A stretch of 35,171 nucleotides of DNA. Origin: Eubacterium sp. AF22-9. GTDB taxonomy: Bacteria; Bacillota; Clostridia; Lachnospirales; Lachnospiraceae. Within the stretch, counting starts at the first letter, position 1. Every line of letters starts with the position of its first letter. The DNA lies in NCBI GenBank assembly GCA_003458705.1, contig QRVH01000024.1, positions 1 through 35,171 on the forward strand, read 5' to 3'. Below the pieces are notes generated by a model that saw only the letters and a program-made list of their open reading frames with translations, was not told the origin of the DNA and searched no databases. The position numbers and the translations under genes are program-made. Shown piece by piece: positions 13,413-21,354 of the stretch.

Positions 13413-14137
13413 ATCTCATCCTCCTTCTGCTCGTGCCAGAAATTATCAAGCAGATTCTTATACACTGCCTCTGAAAATGGAGCTTTTGACAGCTTCTGCT
13501 TTGTCTCCTCTGACAAATGCTTTGTCGCAGCAAACTCTTTTCCAGCCGCCTCATACTTTGACAAATATCTGTCAAGTCTTGAACTTGCACCCAGTTCAAT
13601 TAATGTCTTTAACTGTGGACATAGAATTGCTGTAAATCCATTTTTACCACATATGCACTCATATTCCTTAAGAAGCGAATCATAGACTGACTCTGACTCC
13701 GAATAAGCACATCCCGATATAAGAACCAATTTCTGTCCCGTCTTTGGATTTCTTATGCCGTGAAATGACTCGCCATTTTCAGGTGGCTTCTGTCCCCTGT
13801 AAGTACACATCATGCTTAAAAGTCTGTCTGTGAAAAGCTTCATCTGTCCTGGCATGCCGAAGAAATACAACGGATAACTTTCAATTATAATGTCTGCATC
13901 TTCTATTCTTTTCTTAACTGCCGGCATGTCATCATTTTTGATAACACACTCGCCCTCAGTCCTTGCCCAGCATGAAAGACAGCCCATGCATGGAGTAACA
14001 TTTAAGTCGGAGATAGTAATTATCTCCGACTCGTATTCACCACCTTCGCACATTCCCTTTACAAATGCGTTGGTTACCGCCATTGTAGTGCTGGCACTCT
14101 TATGTGGACTTCCATTTAAAACTAATATCTTAGCCAC
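13409..14137 (-). CDS. Flavodoxin-fold NAD(P)H-dependent flavoprotein with cysteine motif
   Basis: A 242-residue protein of the NADPH-dependent FMN reductase / multimeric flavodoxin group. The FMN-phosphate loop is LVLNGSPHKSAST at the N-terminus, followed by CMGCLSCWARTEGEC, the cysteine cluster seen in iron-sulfur flavoproteins, and YPLYFFGMPGQMKLFTDRLL. The GTG at 14137 is chosen because it overlaps the accA stop by 8 nt, directly starts the beta-strand, and AGAGGA lies upstream; the longer frame to 14185 lies inside accA. The C-terminal ~100 residues are extra and helical. Its place between accA and plsX suggests a redox step or electron supply for the lipid operon, which is inference. 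Confidence 0.82.
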   Translation of the reverse strand: MAKILVLNGSPHKSASTTMAVTNAFVKGMCEGGEYESEIITISDLNVTPCMGCLSCWARTEGECVIKNDDMPAVKKRIEDADIIIESYPLYFFGMPGQMKLFTDRLLSMMCTYRGQKPPENGESFHGIRNPKTGQKLVLISGCAYSESESVYDSLLKEYECICGKNGFTAILCPQLKTLIELGASSRLDRYLSKYEAAGKEFAATKHLSEETKQKLSKAPFSEAVYKNLLDNFWHEQKEDEI

Positions 14138-15038
14138 GTCCAAATAATCCTCTTCTCTTTCTTGCAGGAGCCTGTGATACACCAAGTAACTGTGCTGCTC
14201 CAGGAACCTCTCCTACTGCCTCACTATATTCGCTGTAACGGCCTATTTTTCTGTATTTCTCATATCTGTCATCAAGAAGCTTATCAACCGGCTTCTTCTC
14301 TAACTGCTTTATTTCTTTTGAAAGGTCGTCAGCAAGCTTTTTCATAAAATGTGATGTTTCTTTCTCTTCTGAAAAATCTTCCGGTTCTTCAACAACCTTT
14401 TCTACGATACCCATTTTATTGAGGTCTGATGCTGTAAGCTTGAGATGTTCTGCTGCCTCTGGCGCTCTCTTAGGATCTTTGAATAGAATACTTGCACATG
14501 ACTCAGGTGTGATTACTGAATAATATGCATTTTCAAGCATCCATACTTCATCCGCAACAGCAAGTGCAAGTGCGCCACCGCTCCCGCCTTCACCAATCAT
14601 TACTGATATAATAGGTGTCTTAACATCTGTAAGCTCATACAGGTTGTTGGCGATTGCCTGTCCCTGTCCTCTTTCTTCTGCGCCCTTACCGCAGTTAGCA
14701 CCCTGTGTATCAACAAAACAAATAACAGGTCTGTGGAACTTTTCAGCCTGCTTTATAAGTCTTAATGCTTTTCTGTATCCTTCTGGAAGAACGCAGCCAA
14801 AATTCCTTAAAAGTCTTTCGTTTAAATCTCTTCCTTTTTCAATTCCGATTACAGTTACAGGCTTTCCGTTAAGTCGTCCGATACCTCCAACAATGGCATG
14901 GTCGTCTGCAAAGCATCTGTCACCGTGAAGTTCTACAAAATCAGTTATTGTAGCATTTATATAATCCGATGCAGTTGCTCTGCCGCTCTTTCTTGTACGG
15001 CAGATTCTGTCATAAACACTTAAATTCTCGTTTGTCAT
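14130..15038 (-). CDS. accA: Acetyl-CoA carboxylase carboxyltransferase subunit alpha
   Basis: A 302-residue crotonase-fold subunit that, with AccD, transfers the carboxyl group from biotin-BCCP to acetyl-CoA to make malonyl-CoA. Typical segments are ELHGDRCFADDHAIVGGIGR (~34-53), GCVLPEGYRKALRLIKQAEK, FVDTQGANCGKGAEERGQGQ (~108-127) and MIGEGGSGGALALAVADEVW (~147-166). Length fits the family. It follows accD by 36 nt. AccB and AccC, needed for a complete enzyme, are not in this operon, so BCCP and biotin carboxylase must be supplied from elsewhere. Confidence 0.93.
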   Translation of the reverse strand: MTNENLSVYDRICRTRKSGRATASDYINATITDFVELHGDRCFADDHAIVGGIGRLNGKPVTVIGIEKGRDLNERLLRNFGCVLPEGYRKALRLIKQAEKFHRPVICFVDTQGANCGKGAEERGQGQAIANNLYELTDVKTPIISVMIGEGGSGGALALAVADEVWMLENAYYSVITPESCASILFKDPKRAPEAAEHLKLTASDLNKMGIVEKVVEEPEDFSEEKETSHFMKKLADDLSKEIKQLEKKPVDKLLDDRYEKYRKIGRYSEYSEAVGEVPGAAQLLGVSQAPARKRRGLFGRG

Positions 15039-15074
15039 GATTAATCTTTCTCCTTATATTGCAATGCAATACTG

Positions 15075-15845
15075 TTATGCACTTACTGTTTCTGCATGTA
15101 TTGCAAGAATGTTAGCAAGATATGCCCTCTGTTCCTGTCTTGGCACGATATCATCTATAAATCCGTTCTTTAACTGGAACTCTGCGCTCTGGAAATTATC
15201 CGGAAGCACTTCACCTGTAACCTGCTCTACTACTCGCTTTCCTGCAAATCCAATCATTGCACCCGGTTCAGATATGATTATATCTCCAAGCATTGCAAAG
15301 CTTGCTGTAGCACCGCCCATTGTAGGGTCTGTTGTACATACAACATATAAGAGTCCTGCGTCACTATGTCTCTTGGCTGCTGCTGAAACCTTTGCCATCT
15401 GCATAAGTGACAGTGCACCCTCCTGCATTCTTGCACCACCTGAAACTGTATATCCGATAACCGGAAGTCTGTTCTTTGTAGCATATTCAAAAAGTGCTGT
15501 AATTCTGTCCCCAACAACTGTTCCCATAGAACCCATCATGAAGTTAGGCTCCATAATGAATATACATGTATCATTCCCACCGATAGTTCCTCTGCCGCAT
15601 ACAACGCCCTCTGTCTCACCGCTCTTTTCTCTGGCAGACTCATACTTTTCCTTGTATGATGGAAAATCAATAGGATCTGTAAATTCCTGATCATTAAACA
15701 TTACATCAAACTTTTCTGTAAGCATCTGAAGTCTGTTCTTTGCCGGCATACGATTTAGCTTCCCGCATAACGGGCATATGTAGTAATTCTTCTCCAAATC
15801 CTCTTTATTGATTTCTTCTTTACATTTGTTACATTTGACTGTCAT
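15075..15845 (-). CDS. accD: Acetyl-CoA carboxylase carboxyltransferase subunit beta
   Basis: A 256-residue subunit starting with the four-cysteine zinc ribbon CNKCKEE...YYICPLCGK (residues ~5-28) that is diagnostic of AccD. The crotonase core has GVVCGRGTIGGNDTCIFIME, GYTVSGGARMQEG (the acetyl-CoA oxyanion region) and VVCTTDPTMGGATASFAMLG. It pairs with AccA encoded directly downstream. It starts 2 nt after the fabD stop, so translation is coupled. Length is slightly short compared with the usual 285-300, mostly at the C-terminus. Confidence 0.93.
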   Translation of the reverse strand: MTVKCNKCKEEINKEDLEKNYYICPLCGKLNRMPAKNRLQMLTEKFDVMFNDQEFTDPIDFPSYKEKYESAREKSGETEGVVCGRGTIGGNDTCIFIMEPNFMMGSMGTVVGDRITALFEYATKNRLPVIGYTVSGGARMQEGALSLMQMAKVSAAAKRHSDAGLLYVVCTTDPTMGGATASFAMLGDIIISEPGAMIGFAGKRVVEQVTGEVLPDNFQSAEFQLKNGFIDDIVPRQEQRAYLANILAIHAETVSA

Positions 15846-15847
15846 TA

Positions 15848-16777
15848 TTATTCTCCTGCCTTGATGTTCTCAATTGCTTCATTCAACGCATCAACTGTTG
15901 TAACTGTGTACATCTTTGCTTCTGGAAGTGTCTTCTTAACAAATCCTGTAAGTGTCTTTCCTGCTCCTACCTCGATAAATGTGTCTATTCCGTCAGCCCA
16001 CATATTCTTTAATGTGTCCTCAAACCTTACACTTGAAGAAGCCTGAAGTGCTATTGTTTCTATAATCTGTGCTGTATCCTGTGGATAAGGCTTTCCTGTT
16101 CTGTTGGCATATATCTCTGTCTGTGGAGCATTAATTGTCATTGCCTTGAGTGCCTTCTCAAGTTCTTCACTTGCATCCTTCATATAAGGAGTATGGAATG
16201 CACCGCTTACTGCAAGCTTAACTGCCCTGCCGCCTTTTTCCTTGATTGCTTCACAGAATGCGTCTATCTCGTCAGCACTTCCTGCACATGAAATCTGTCC
16301 CGGACAATTGTAATTAACCGGCCAGATTTCCTTAAATTCCTTACATGTCTCTTCAACAACTTCTGGAGCAAGCTTAAGTGCTGCTGCCATTCCGCCTGCA
16401 TACTTTGTAGAAAGCTCACCCATCTTGGTTCCTCTGATAACTACCAGTTTAAATGCGTCCTCTATTGATAAAACTCCTGCGTATGCAAGTGCAGGAATCT
16501 CTCCAAGTGAAAATCCTGCTACAGCGTCAGCCTTAATTCCGGCATTTTTAAGTGCATTGGCAAATGCAAGGTCTGTAAGGAAAAGTGCCGGCTGTGTATT
16601 CTCTGTCTTGGTAAGCTCCTCGCCTTCTCCTTCAAAGCACACCTTAACTGTTCCCGGGCGGAGCGACTCCCCCAAATCATATAATTTCTTTGCATCAGAA
16701 TCTGAATCGTATAGGTCTTTGCCCATTCCTACATACTGTGCACCCTGACCTGAAAATAATACTGCTAGTTTTCCCAT
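15848..16777 (-). CDS. fabD: Malonyl-CoA:ACP transacylase
   Basis: A 309-residue acyltransferase loading malonyl units onto ACP. The N-terminus KLAVLFSGQGAQYVGMGKDL carries the GQGAQ oxyanion motif, the nucleophile is Ser90 in AGFSLGE, Arg115 in VVIRGTKM binds the malonyl carboxylate, and the catalytic His195 is in SGAFHTPYM. All key residues are present. The ATG at 16777 is chosen because GGAGGAATAAAGTA precedes it and the conserved fold starts there; it lies 4 nt after the fabZ stop. In this operon it would feed the fused ketosynthase and the dedicated ACP. Confidence 0.93.
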   Translation of the reverse strand: MGKLAVLFSGQGAQYVGMGKDLYDSDSDAKKLYDLGESLRPGTVKVCFEGEGEELTKTENTQPALFLTDLAFANALKNAGIKADAVAGFSLGEIPALAYAGVLSIEDAFKLVVIRGTKMGELSTKYAGGMAAALKLAPEVVEETCKEFKEIWPVNYNCPGQISCAGSADEIDAFCEAIKEKGGRAVKLAVSGAFHTPYMKDASEELEKALKAMTINAPQTEIYANRTGKPYPQDTAQIIETIALQASSSVRFEDTLKNMWADGIDTFIEVGAGKTLTGFVKKTLPEAKMYTVTTVDALNEAIENIKAGE

Positions 16778-16781
16778 TACT

Positions 16782-17240
16782 TTATTCCTCCGTTCCATAT
16801 ATATCCTTACGGTCTACTGTTGTAAATGTCATGCTTCCCTTTGCGTACACATTGCCATCTACCTTAACTACTGCGTCAAATGCTGCGAGAACCTTGTTGA
16901 TTCTTGTAGCTGTAACTGTAATATCAAGTGTATCTCCTGGAATTACAGGCTTTACAAACTTGAATCCGTCTACTTTAAGAAGCACATATAACTTGCCCTC
17001 TTCCCTGCTCTTTCCACCGTCATCGATTACAAGTGAACAGAGCTGGGCGCAGCTTTCAATTATAAGTACGCCCGGCATTATAGGTGCGTCAGGAAAATGT
17101 CCCATAAAATATGGTTCATTAATTGATACATTTTTAATACCTCTGGCACTTACATTAGGCTCAAGCTCTAACACTTTCTCAATCATCTGGAAAGGTGGGC
17201 GCTGTCCGATTCTTTTATTAATCTCAAATATGTTCATCAT
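16782..17240 (-). CDS. fabZ: 3-hydroxyacyl-ACP dehydratase
   Basis: A 152-residue single hot-dog domain protein that removes water from 3-hydroxyacyl-ACP to give the trans-2-enoyl form. The catalytic segment is YFMGHFPDAPIMPGVLIIE, with the active-site His in GHFP and Glu in IIESCAQ. RPPFQMIEKVLELEP at the N-terminus is typical of FabZ. The ATG overlaps the fabG stop (ATGA). The GHFP-D-APIMPG variant is close to canonical GHFPGHPIMPG. With no enoyl reductase in the operon, its product could stay unsaturated unless a reductase encoded elsewhere acts on it. Confidence 0.92.
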   Translation of the reverse strand: MMNIFEINKRIGQRPPFQMIEKVLELEPNVSARGIKNVSINEPYFMGHFPDAPIMPGVLIIESCAQLCSLVIDDGGKSREEGKLYVLLKVDGFKFVKPVIPGDTLDITVTATRINKVLAAFDAVVKVDGNVYAKGSMTFTTVDRKDIYGTEE

Positions 17241-17968
17241 AATGATAATCCTCCATCAAGCACGATAACCTGACCTGTTACATATGAAAATGCGTCTGAG
17301 CAAAGTGATGATACAACATTTGCAACATCTTCTGCCTTTCCTAACTTATGCATTGGGATTGCGTCTAAATACTCTTTCTTCTTCTCTTCTGGAATTGCAT
17401 CCAGCATCTCTGTCTCTATAAATCCCGGTGCTACTGCATTTACACGGATTCCATAACCCGCAAGCTCCTTAGCCATTGTCTGTGTCATTGAATTAACAGC
17501 ACCCTTTGTTGCACTGTATACAGACTGTCCCGGAAGTGCAAATTTTGAGCTGACTGATGACATGTTGATGATGACACCGCTCTTCTTTCTGAACATTTTA
17601 AGTACTGCCTGCTGTGCGCAGTAGAAGTAACCCTTAACATTTAAGTCCATGCATGTATCAAGTGTATCCTTGTTGAGCATGAGAAGGTACTCATCTCTTA
17701 CAATTCCCGCGTTGTTTACGAGTACATCTATTCCGCCAAGCTCCTTACTTACATCTTTAACCATCTGCTTAACCTGATTAAGGTCTGAAACATCTGCTTT
17801 ATATGTTATGCCTGTGCCACCTGCTACTATGATTTCATTGAGAACCTTCTGTGCCTGTTCCTCTGAATGGCTGTAATTGATGACTACGGCATATCCGTCT
17901 TTTGCCAGACGTATAGCACAAGCCTTTCCAATACCACGGGAAGCTCCTGTAACTAATGCTACTTTCAT
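17237..17968 (-). CDS. fabG: 3-oxoacyl-ACP reductase
   Basis: A 243-residue short-chain dehydrogenase reducing 3-oxoacyl-ACP with NADPH. It has the cofactor motif TGASRGIG (residues 7-14), NNAG (85-88), and the catalytic tetrad Asn110, Ser138, Tyr151 and Lys155 (VYSATKGA). GFIETEMLDAIPEEKK near the C-terminus is the usual FabG loop. Length is standard. It follows the fused ketosynthase gene by 63 nt and overlaps fabZ by 4 nt. Many SDR proteins look alike; the operon context supports FabG or a PKS ketoreductase. Confidence 0.92.
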   Translation of the reverse strand: MKVALVTGASRGIGKACAIRLAKDGYAVVINYSHSEEQAQKVLNEIIVAGGTGITYKADVSDLNQVKQMVKDVSKELGGIDVLVNNAGIVRDEYLLMLNKDTLDTCMDLNVKGYFYCAQQAVLKMFRKKSGVIINMSSVSSKFALPGQSVYSATKGAVNSMTQTMAKELAGYGIRVNAVAPGFIETEMLDAIPEEKKKEYLDAIPMHKLGKAEDVANVVSSLCSDAFSYVTGQVIVLDGGLSL

Positions 17969-18031
17969 ATCTGTGTGTCCTTTCTTTAAGAAAATGTCAG
18001 TTCTTTGTCATGGGCATCTGCCCCTGCTTCA

Positions 18032-20425
18032 TTACTTGCTGAGTACGATTGCTGTGTATGAACCCCCTGCACCATATGCAACTACAAGTACATTGTTTAA
18101 CTTTGAAGCTTCTACATTTGTCTTAGAAACGCTTCCGTCTGCTGCAATACTGTATGCTTCCTGTGAAGGTATCTTTCCTGCAAACATAAGTGCTGCGTGT
18201 GCTGCTGCTGTTGTAGCTGCTGCTGCTCTTGACTCGCCAAGAACTTCCTTTAATTCTACAACCGGTTTTTCTGCTAATTTATCACCAAATACTGCTGTCA
18301 ATCCCTTGATTTCTACATCATCGACAGCCTTCATTCCGTTTGCGAAACCAAATACTGCATCTATATCATCAATTGTCATTCCTGCGTCTGCTAATGCGTT
18401 ATTAACTGCATTTGTAAGGCCTGCCTCTGAACCTGTAAGTGTTCCGAACTTAACATTTGAATGAGCCATTCCGTATCCTGCTGCATGGCAGTAGATTCTT
18501 GCACCACGCTCCCTGGCTGCCTTCTCGTCCTCAATAAGAACTGAAGCACTGCCATCGCTTAATACGAATCCGTCATTTCCTGCAAATGGAGCTACAACTT
18601 TTTCAGATGTGACACCTAACTTACCGAAAAGCTCTGTCATTATGTCACTGTTCTCATCAGAACCTGTGGCTAACATAGCATTTTCCTGACCTGAACGGAG
18701 TACGCTCATTGCATATGCCATGCTTGCAAGACCAGACTGTGCACCGTTAGTAACTGTTACATTGTAGCCCTTGATTCCTGAGCAGATTGAAAGATATCCG
18801 CCTGCTGCATTGTATACAGTGTTAGGAAATTTGAATGCACTTCCTGAAGCATTGCCCTTCTCTGTAATCATACTCTGGAAATCACAGCATGTTCCAAGTG
18901 CACCCTCTGATGTTCCCACAATAATACCAATATCTGTTGCATTATCGTCTGTTACTGCATAATCAGCGTCCTTAAGTGCTTCCATACCTGATACTGCCTG
19001 AAGCTGACTGAAATTATCAAGCTTTCTATAGAATGACATCTTAAGTCCAAGTGCATCATAATCTTCCTTGCCAACTGAACTTCTTAAATTAGCTTCTGTC
19101 AGAGCTTCGTTTTTTACTGCATTTGCAACATATGTATCTACACCGTTGCCGCTTGGTGTAACCACACCAATACCTGTGATAACAAGTGGCTTCTTCTCTT
19201 CCTTAACTGTCACATTGCCAGCCTCTTTGCTAAAGATAATACTTGCGTTATTACCGCCGAATGCAAATGAGTTGTTCATTACGCTTGTAAGCTCTTTTTC
19301 ATGTGCCTTATTAGGGCAGAAATCTATCTTTTCGGCCTTTTCGGCAAGCTTATCCATATCCTCGTCCTTAAATCCGAGTGTTGGAACTACTGTATTAGTT
19401 GTAAGTGCCTTGATTGAAAATACTGCTTCAATTGCTCCTGCTGCACCGAGGCAGTGTCCTGTCATAGCCTTTGTTGAGCTTACTGAAAGGTTATCGTTCT
19501 CGCCGTCAAATATTGTATGTAATGATAAGAATTCTGCATCATCGTTTTTAGCTGTTCCTGTTCCATGTGCATTAACATATCCGATGTCCGATTTCTTCAA
19601 TCCTGAATTCTTGATTGCTCTGTTGATAGCTTCCATCTGACCTTCTCCATCCGGTCTTGGAGCTGTGATATGGTGTGCGTCACTGCTGACACCAGCACCT
19701 AATACTTCACAATACATTTTTGCATTTCTTGCCTTAGCATGCTCGTAGCTTTCTACTACTACAACACCTGAACCTTCACCAAGTGTAATTCCTGTACATC
19801 TGTTGAATGGTGAGCAGCCATCTGCGTCAAGTGCATGAAGTGATAAGAATCCGGCATATGGTACTGCTGCAAATGTGTCTGAACCACCTGCAAGTACTAC
19901 ATCTGCCTTGCCTGCTCTGATAAGCTCGCATGCGTATGCGATACTGATTGTTCCGGCTGCGCATGCATTTGCAATATTAGTAACAACGCCGCCTGCATGG
20001 CACTGACCTGCAACCTGAGGTGCTATTGATGAGATTGGCATCTTAGTTACATCACTTGCTTTCTTGCCATGCTCATAATAATCAGAAATGCTGACTGCAC
20101 CACCAACACAGCTTCCAATTATAACCGAAGCCTTAGGGTCTCCTGCAAAATCATCAAGTCCTGCGTCCTTCATTGCCTCGCCTGCTGCCTTGATACAAAG
20201 CTGTGCTGAACGGTCAGCATCTTCGCTTCCCTCAAAATCTCCAAGTGTGTCGCACTTAACTTCTGCTGCAAGGTCTGCGTAACAGTCTGTTGTATCAAGT
20301 GTTGTTGTTTTATGTATTCCTGAAACCGAATTAATGGCATTATTCCATGCTTCATCTACTGAATTACCGATAGCACATATCATTCCAAGACCTGTAATGA
20401 CTGCGCGGTTATTATTCTCTGTCAT
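18032..20425 (-). CDS. Fused ketosynthase + chain-length-factor-like protein (tandem FabF domains)
   Basis: A 797-residue protein of two FabF-type thiolase-fold domains. Domain 1 (~1-400) is a complete ketosynthase: Cys155 in NACAAG, His287 in NAHGTGT, Lys319 and His324 in STKAMTGHCLGAAG, and GGNN at 390-393. Domain 2 (~412-797, starting PLVITGIGVVTPSGNGVD) keeps the fold but has lost catalysis: at the Cys position it reads TNGAQSGL (Ala562, then Gln563), NAHGTGT is replaced by GFANGMKAV, and GHCLGAAG by LGESRAAA. An active ketosynthase with a catalytically dead partner is the KS-CLF arrangement of type II polyketide synthases, here in one chain. Single FabF is ~410 residues. AAAGGAGCAATT precedes the ATG. 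Confidence 0.92.
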   Translation of the reverse strand: MTENNNRAVITGLGMICAIGNSVDEAWNNAINSVSGIHKTTTLDTTDCYADLAAEVKCDTLGDFEGSEDADRSAQLCIKAAGEAMKDAGLDDFAGDPKASVIIGSCVGGAVSISDYYEHGKKASDVTKMPISSIAPQVAGQCHAGGVVTNIANACAAGTISIAYACELIRAGKADVVLAGGSDTFAAVPYAGFLSLHALDADGCSPFNRCTGITLGEGSGVVVVESYEHAKARNAKMYCEVLGAGVSSDAHHITAPRPDGEGQMEAINRAIKNSGLKKSDIGYVNAHGTGTAKNDDAEFLSLHTIFDGENDNLSVSSTKAMTGHCLGAAGAIEAVFSIKALTTNTVVPTLGFKDEDMDKLAEKAEKIDFCPNKAHEKELTSVMNNSFAFGGNNASIIFSKEAGNVTVKEEKKPLVITGIGVVTPSGNGVDTYVANAVKNEALTEANLRSSVGKEDYDALGLKMSFYRKLDNFSQLQAVSGMEALKDADYAVTDDNATDIGIIVGTSEGALGTCCDFQSMITEKGNASGSAFKFPNTVYNAAGGYLSICSGIKGYNVTVTNGAQSGLASMAYAMSVLRSGQENAMLATGSDENSDIMTELFGKLGVTSEKVVAPFAGNDGFVLSDGSASVLIEDEKAARERGARIYCHAAGYGMAHSNVKFGTLTGSEAGLTNAVNNALADAGMTIDDIDAVFGFANGMKAVDDVEIKGLTAVFGDKLAEKPVVELKEVLGESRAAAATTAAAHAALMFAGKIPSQEAYSIAADGSVSKTNVEASKLNNVLVVAYGAGGSYTAIVLSK

Positions 20426-20495
20426 AATTGCTCCTTTATTGTTATTTTCATAATTTCTTATAATACTTTTTTGGGGAGTGTGTAGTTGTCTTTGT

Positions 20496-20783
20496 TTTGG
20501 ACTTTGTGAGGCATGTTCTTACTTGTTATGTCCAATCTTCCGGCTCTGGTGCGTCGGTTTGGACTTTTCAAGTCCTGTTTCTGCTTCTAACGTCCAATCT
20601 GCTCGCTCTGGTGCGTCGGTTTGGACTTTCCAAGTCTTGTTTCTGCCCACAACATCCAATCTGTCAATCTCGTCACGCTGTTTTGGACTTTCAGGAATCC
20701 AATTCCACCAAAAAGTCCAATCCATCGACTCTAGCATTCCCGTTTGGACTTTGTAAGCAATATTCCAGCCTAAAAGTCCAATC
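20496..20783 (-). repeat. Five-unit 62-bp tandem repeat array forming RNA hairpins
   Basis: TTTGGACTTT occurs at 20496, 20558, 20620, 20682 and 20743 (spacing 62, 62, 62, 61). GTCCAATC (once ATCCAATC) occurs at 20530, 20592, 20654, 20715 and 20776. In the transcribed (minus) orientation each unit reads TTGGAC...GTCCAA, in the best units TTGGACTTT...AAAGTCCAA, so five hairpins of ~37-40 nt separated by ~22-25 nt follow one another between acpP and the ketosynthase gene. Sixty-two is not a multiple of three, so this is not a protein repeat. The sequence between the arms varies, with two units nearly alike (GACGCACCAGAGC). Confidence 0.9.
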
Positions 20784-20832
20784 CGTCAGCAACATCCAAG
20801 CAATCAACCACAACTTATATCCGTAACTAATA

Positions 20833-20861
20833 CGGGTGCCAGAAAAGTCATCTGACACCCG
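20833..20861 (-). terminator. Hairpin after acpP (partial terminator or attenuator)
   Basis: CGGGTGCCAG (20833-20842) pairs with CTGACACCCG (20852-20861) with one mismatch. On the minus strand it follows the acpP stop by ~15 nt but lacks a good U-run, so it may reduce rather than end readthrough into the ketosynthase gene, giving excess ACP. Confidence 0.55.
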
Positions 20862-20875
20862 CCACATTTTATATA

Positions 20876-21121
20876 TTATGCATTTTCTTCGATATACTTA
20901 GCGATTGTCTCAATGCTGTAGAAGTGTTCTTTGCCAACACCTGTCATCTGAACACCGAATTCATCATCAACATAAGCAATGATTTCAAGCGAATCGATTG
21001 AATCAAGTCCGATTTCACCATCTCCGAAAAGCTGTGTATCAAACTCTAAAACATCTGCGTCAATTCCTAAATTCTCACATAAAAAGTCTTTTAACTTTGG
21101 CATAATTTCGTTAGTGCTCAT
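20876..21121 (-). CDS. acpP: Acyl carrier protein (dedicated)
   Basis: An 81-residue ACP with the phosphopantetheine site at Ser41 in GLDSIDSLEI. The start MSTNEIMPKLKDF is fixed by AAGGATGG upstream; the longer frame (to 21151) has no good site. The ring LFGDGEIGLDSIDSLE differs from the usual housekeeping DSL-D-TVELVM pattern, which suggests a second, specialised ACP. It heads the operon, and a gap of ~450 nt with the hairpin array separates it from the fused ketosynthase gene. Its role would be to carry the growing chain for this operon. Confidence 0.9.
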   Translation of the reverse strand: MSTNEIMPKLKDFLCENLGIDADVLEFDTQLFGDGEIGLDSIDSLEIIAYVDDEFGVQMTGVGKEHFYSIETIAKYIEENA

Positions 21122-21182
21122 TATAATATTCCATCCTTTTTCTTTAATCATATTGTGCGTCCACTAAAAAAAGCACCTACAC

Positions 21183-21211
21183 ATTATATATTTTTTTGTA
21201 AAAATTTGGCA
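21183..21211 (-). promoter_or_regulatory. Putative promoter of the acpP operon
   Basis: Minus-strand TATAAT (21188-21183) has TGCCAA at 17 bp spacing as a weak -35. It lies ~60 nt before the acpP start and just after the esterase terminator. No FapR- or FabT-like operator was recognised. Confidence 0.4.
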
Positions 21212-21217
21212 TAACAA

Positions 21218-21251
21218 AACCCGTGTAGTGTTCGAAAACGCTACACGGGTT
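21218..21251. terminator. Intrinsic terminator downstream of the esterase gene
   Basis: AACCCGTGTAG and CTACACGGGTT form a perfect 11-bp stem with a 12-nt loop; on the minus strand the hairpin is followed by TTGTTATG. It separates the esterase/TetR unit from the lipid operon. Confidence 0.85.
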
Positions 21252-21354
21252 CTATAATTGTACTAATTTCGGACATTTTCGTTAAAGTGTCCAAATATTA
21301 TCGTCAAAGCATTGAATTATCTACACAGTTCTGCCTCTCAATTCCACAACATTA

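Noticed and set aside
18032-20425. Misassembly joining two separate fabF genes
   Set aside because: The frame is continuous across the linker, the domains are too different from each other for collapse of a repeat, and the second lacks its own start context and catalytic residues in a consistent CLF-like way.
20496-20783. CRISPR array
   Set aside because: Conserved boxes are only 8-10 nt, the intervening sequences are themselves partly alike, and no cas gene is near. The pattern is tandem hairpins, not repeats with unique spacers.
20478-20826. ORFs running through the 62-bp repeat array on both strands
   Set aside because: The repeat period is not a multiple of three, so the frames change from unit to unit, and no ribosome binding site or known motif is present. 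They are by-products of the array.
21183-21211. FapR or FabT operator at the lipid operon promoter
   Set aside because: Neither known consensus palindrome is present; only a weak promoter can be claimed.
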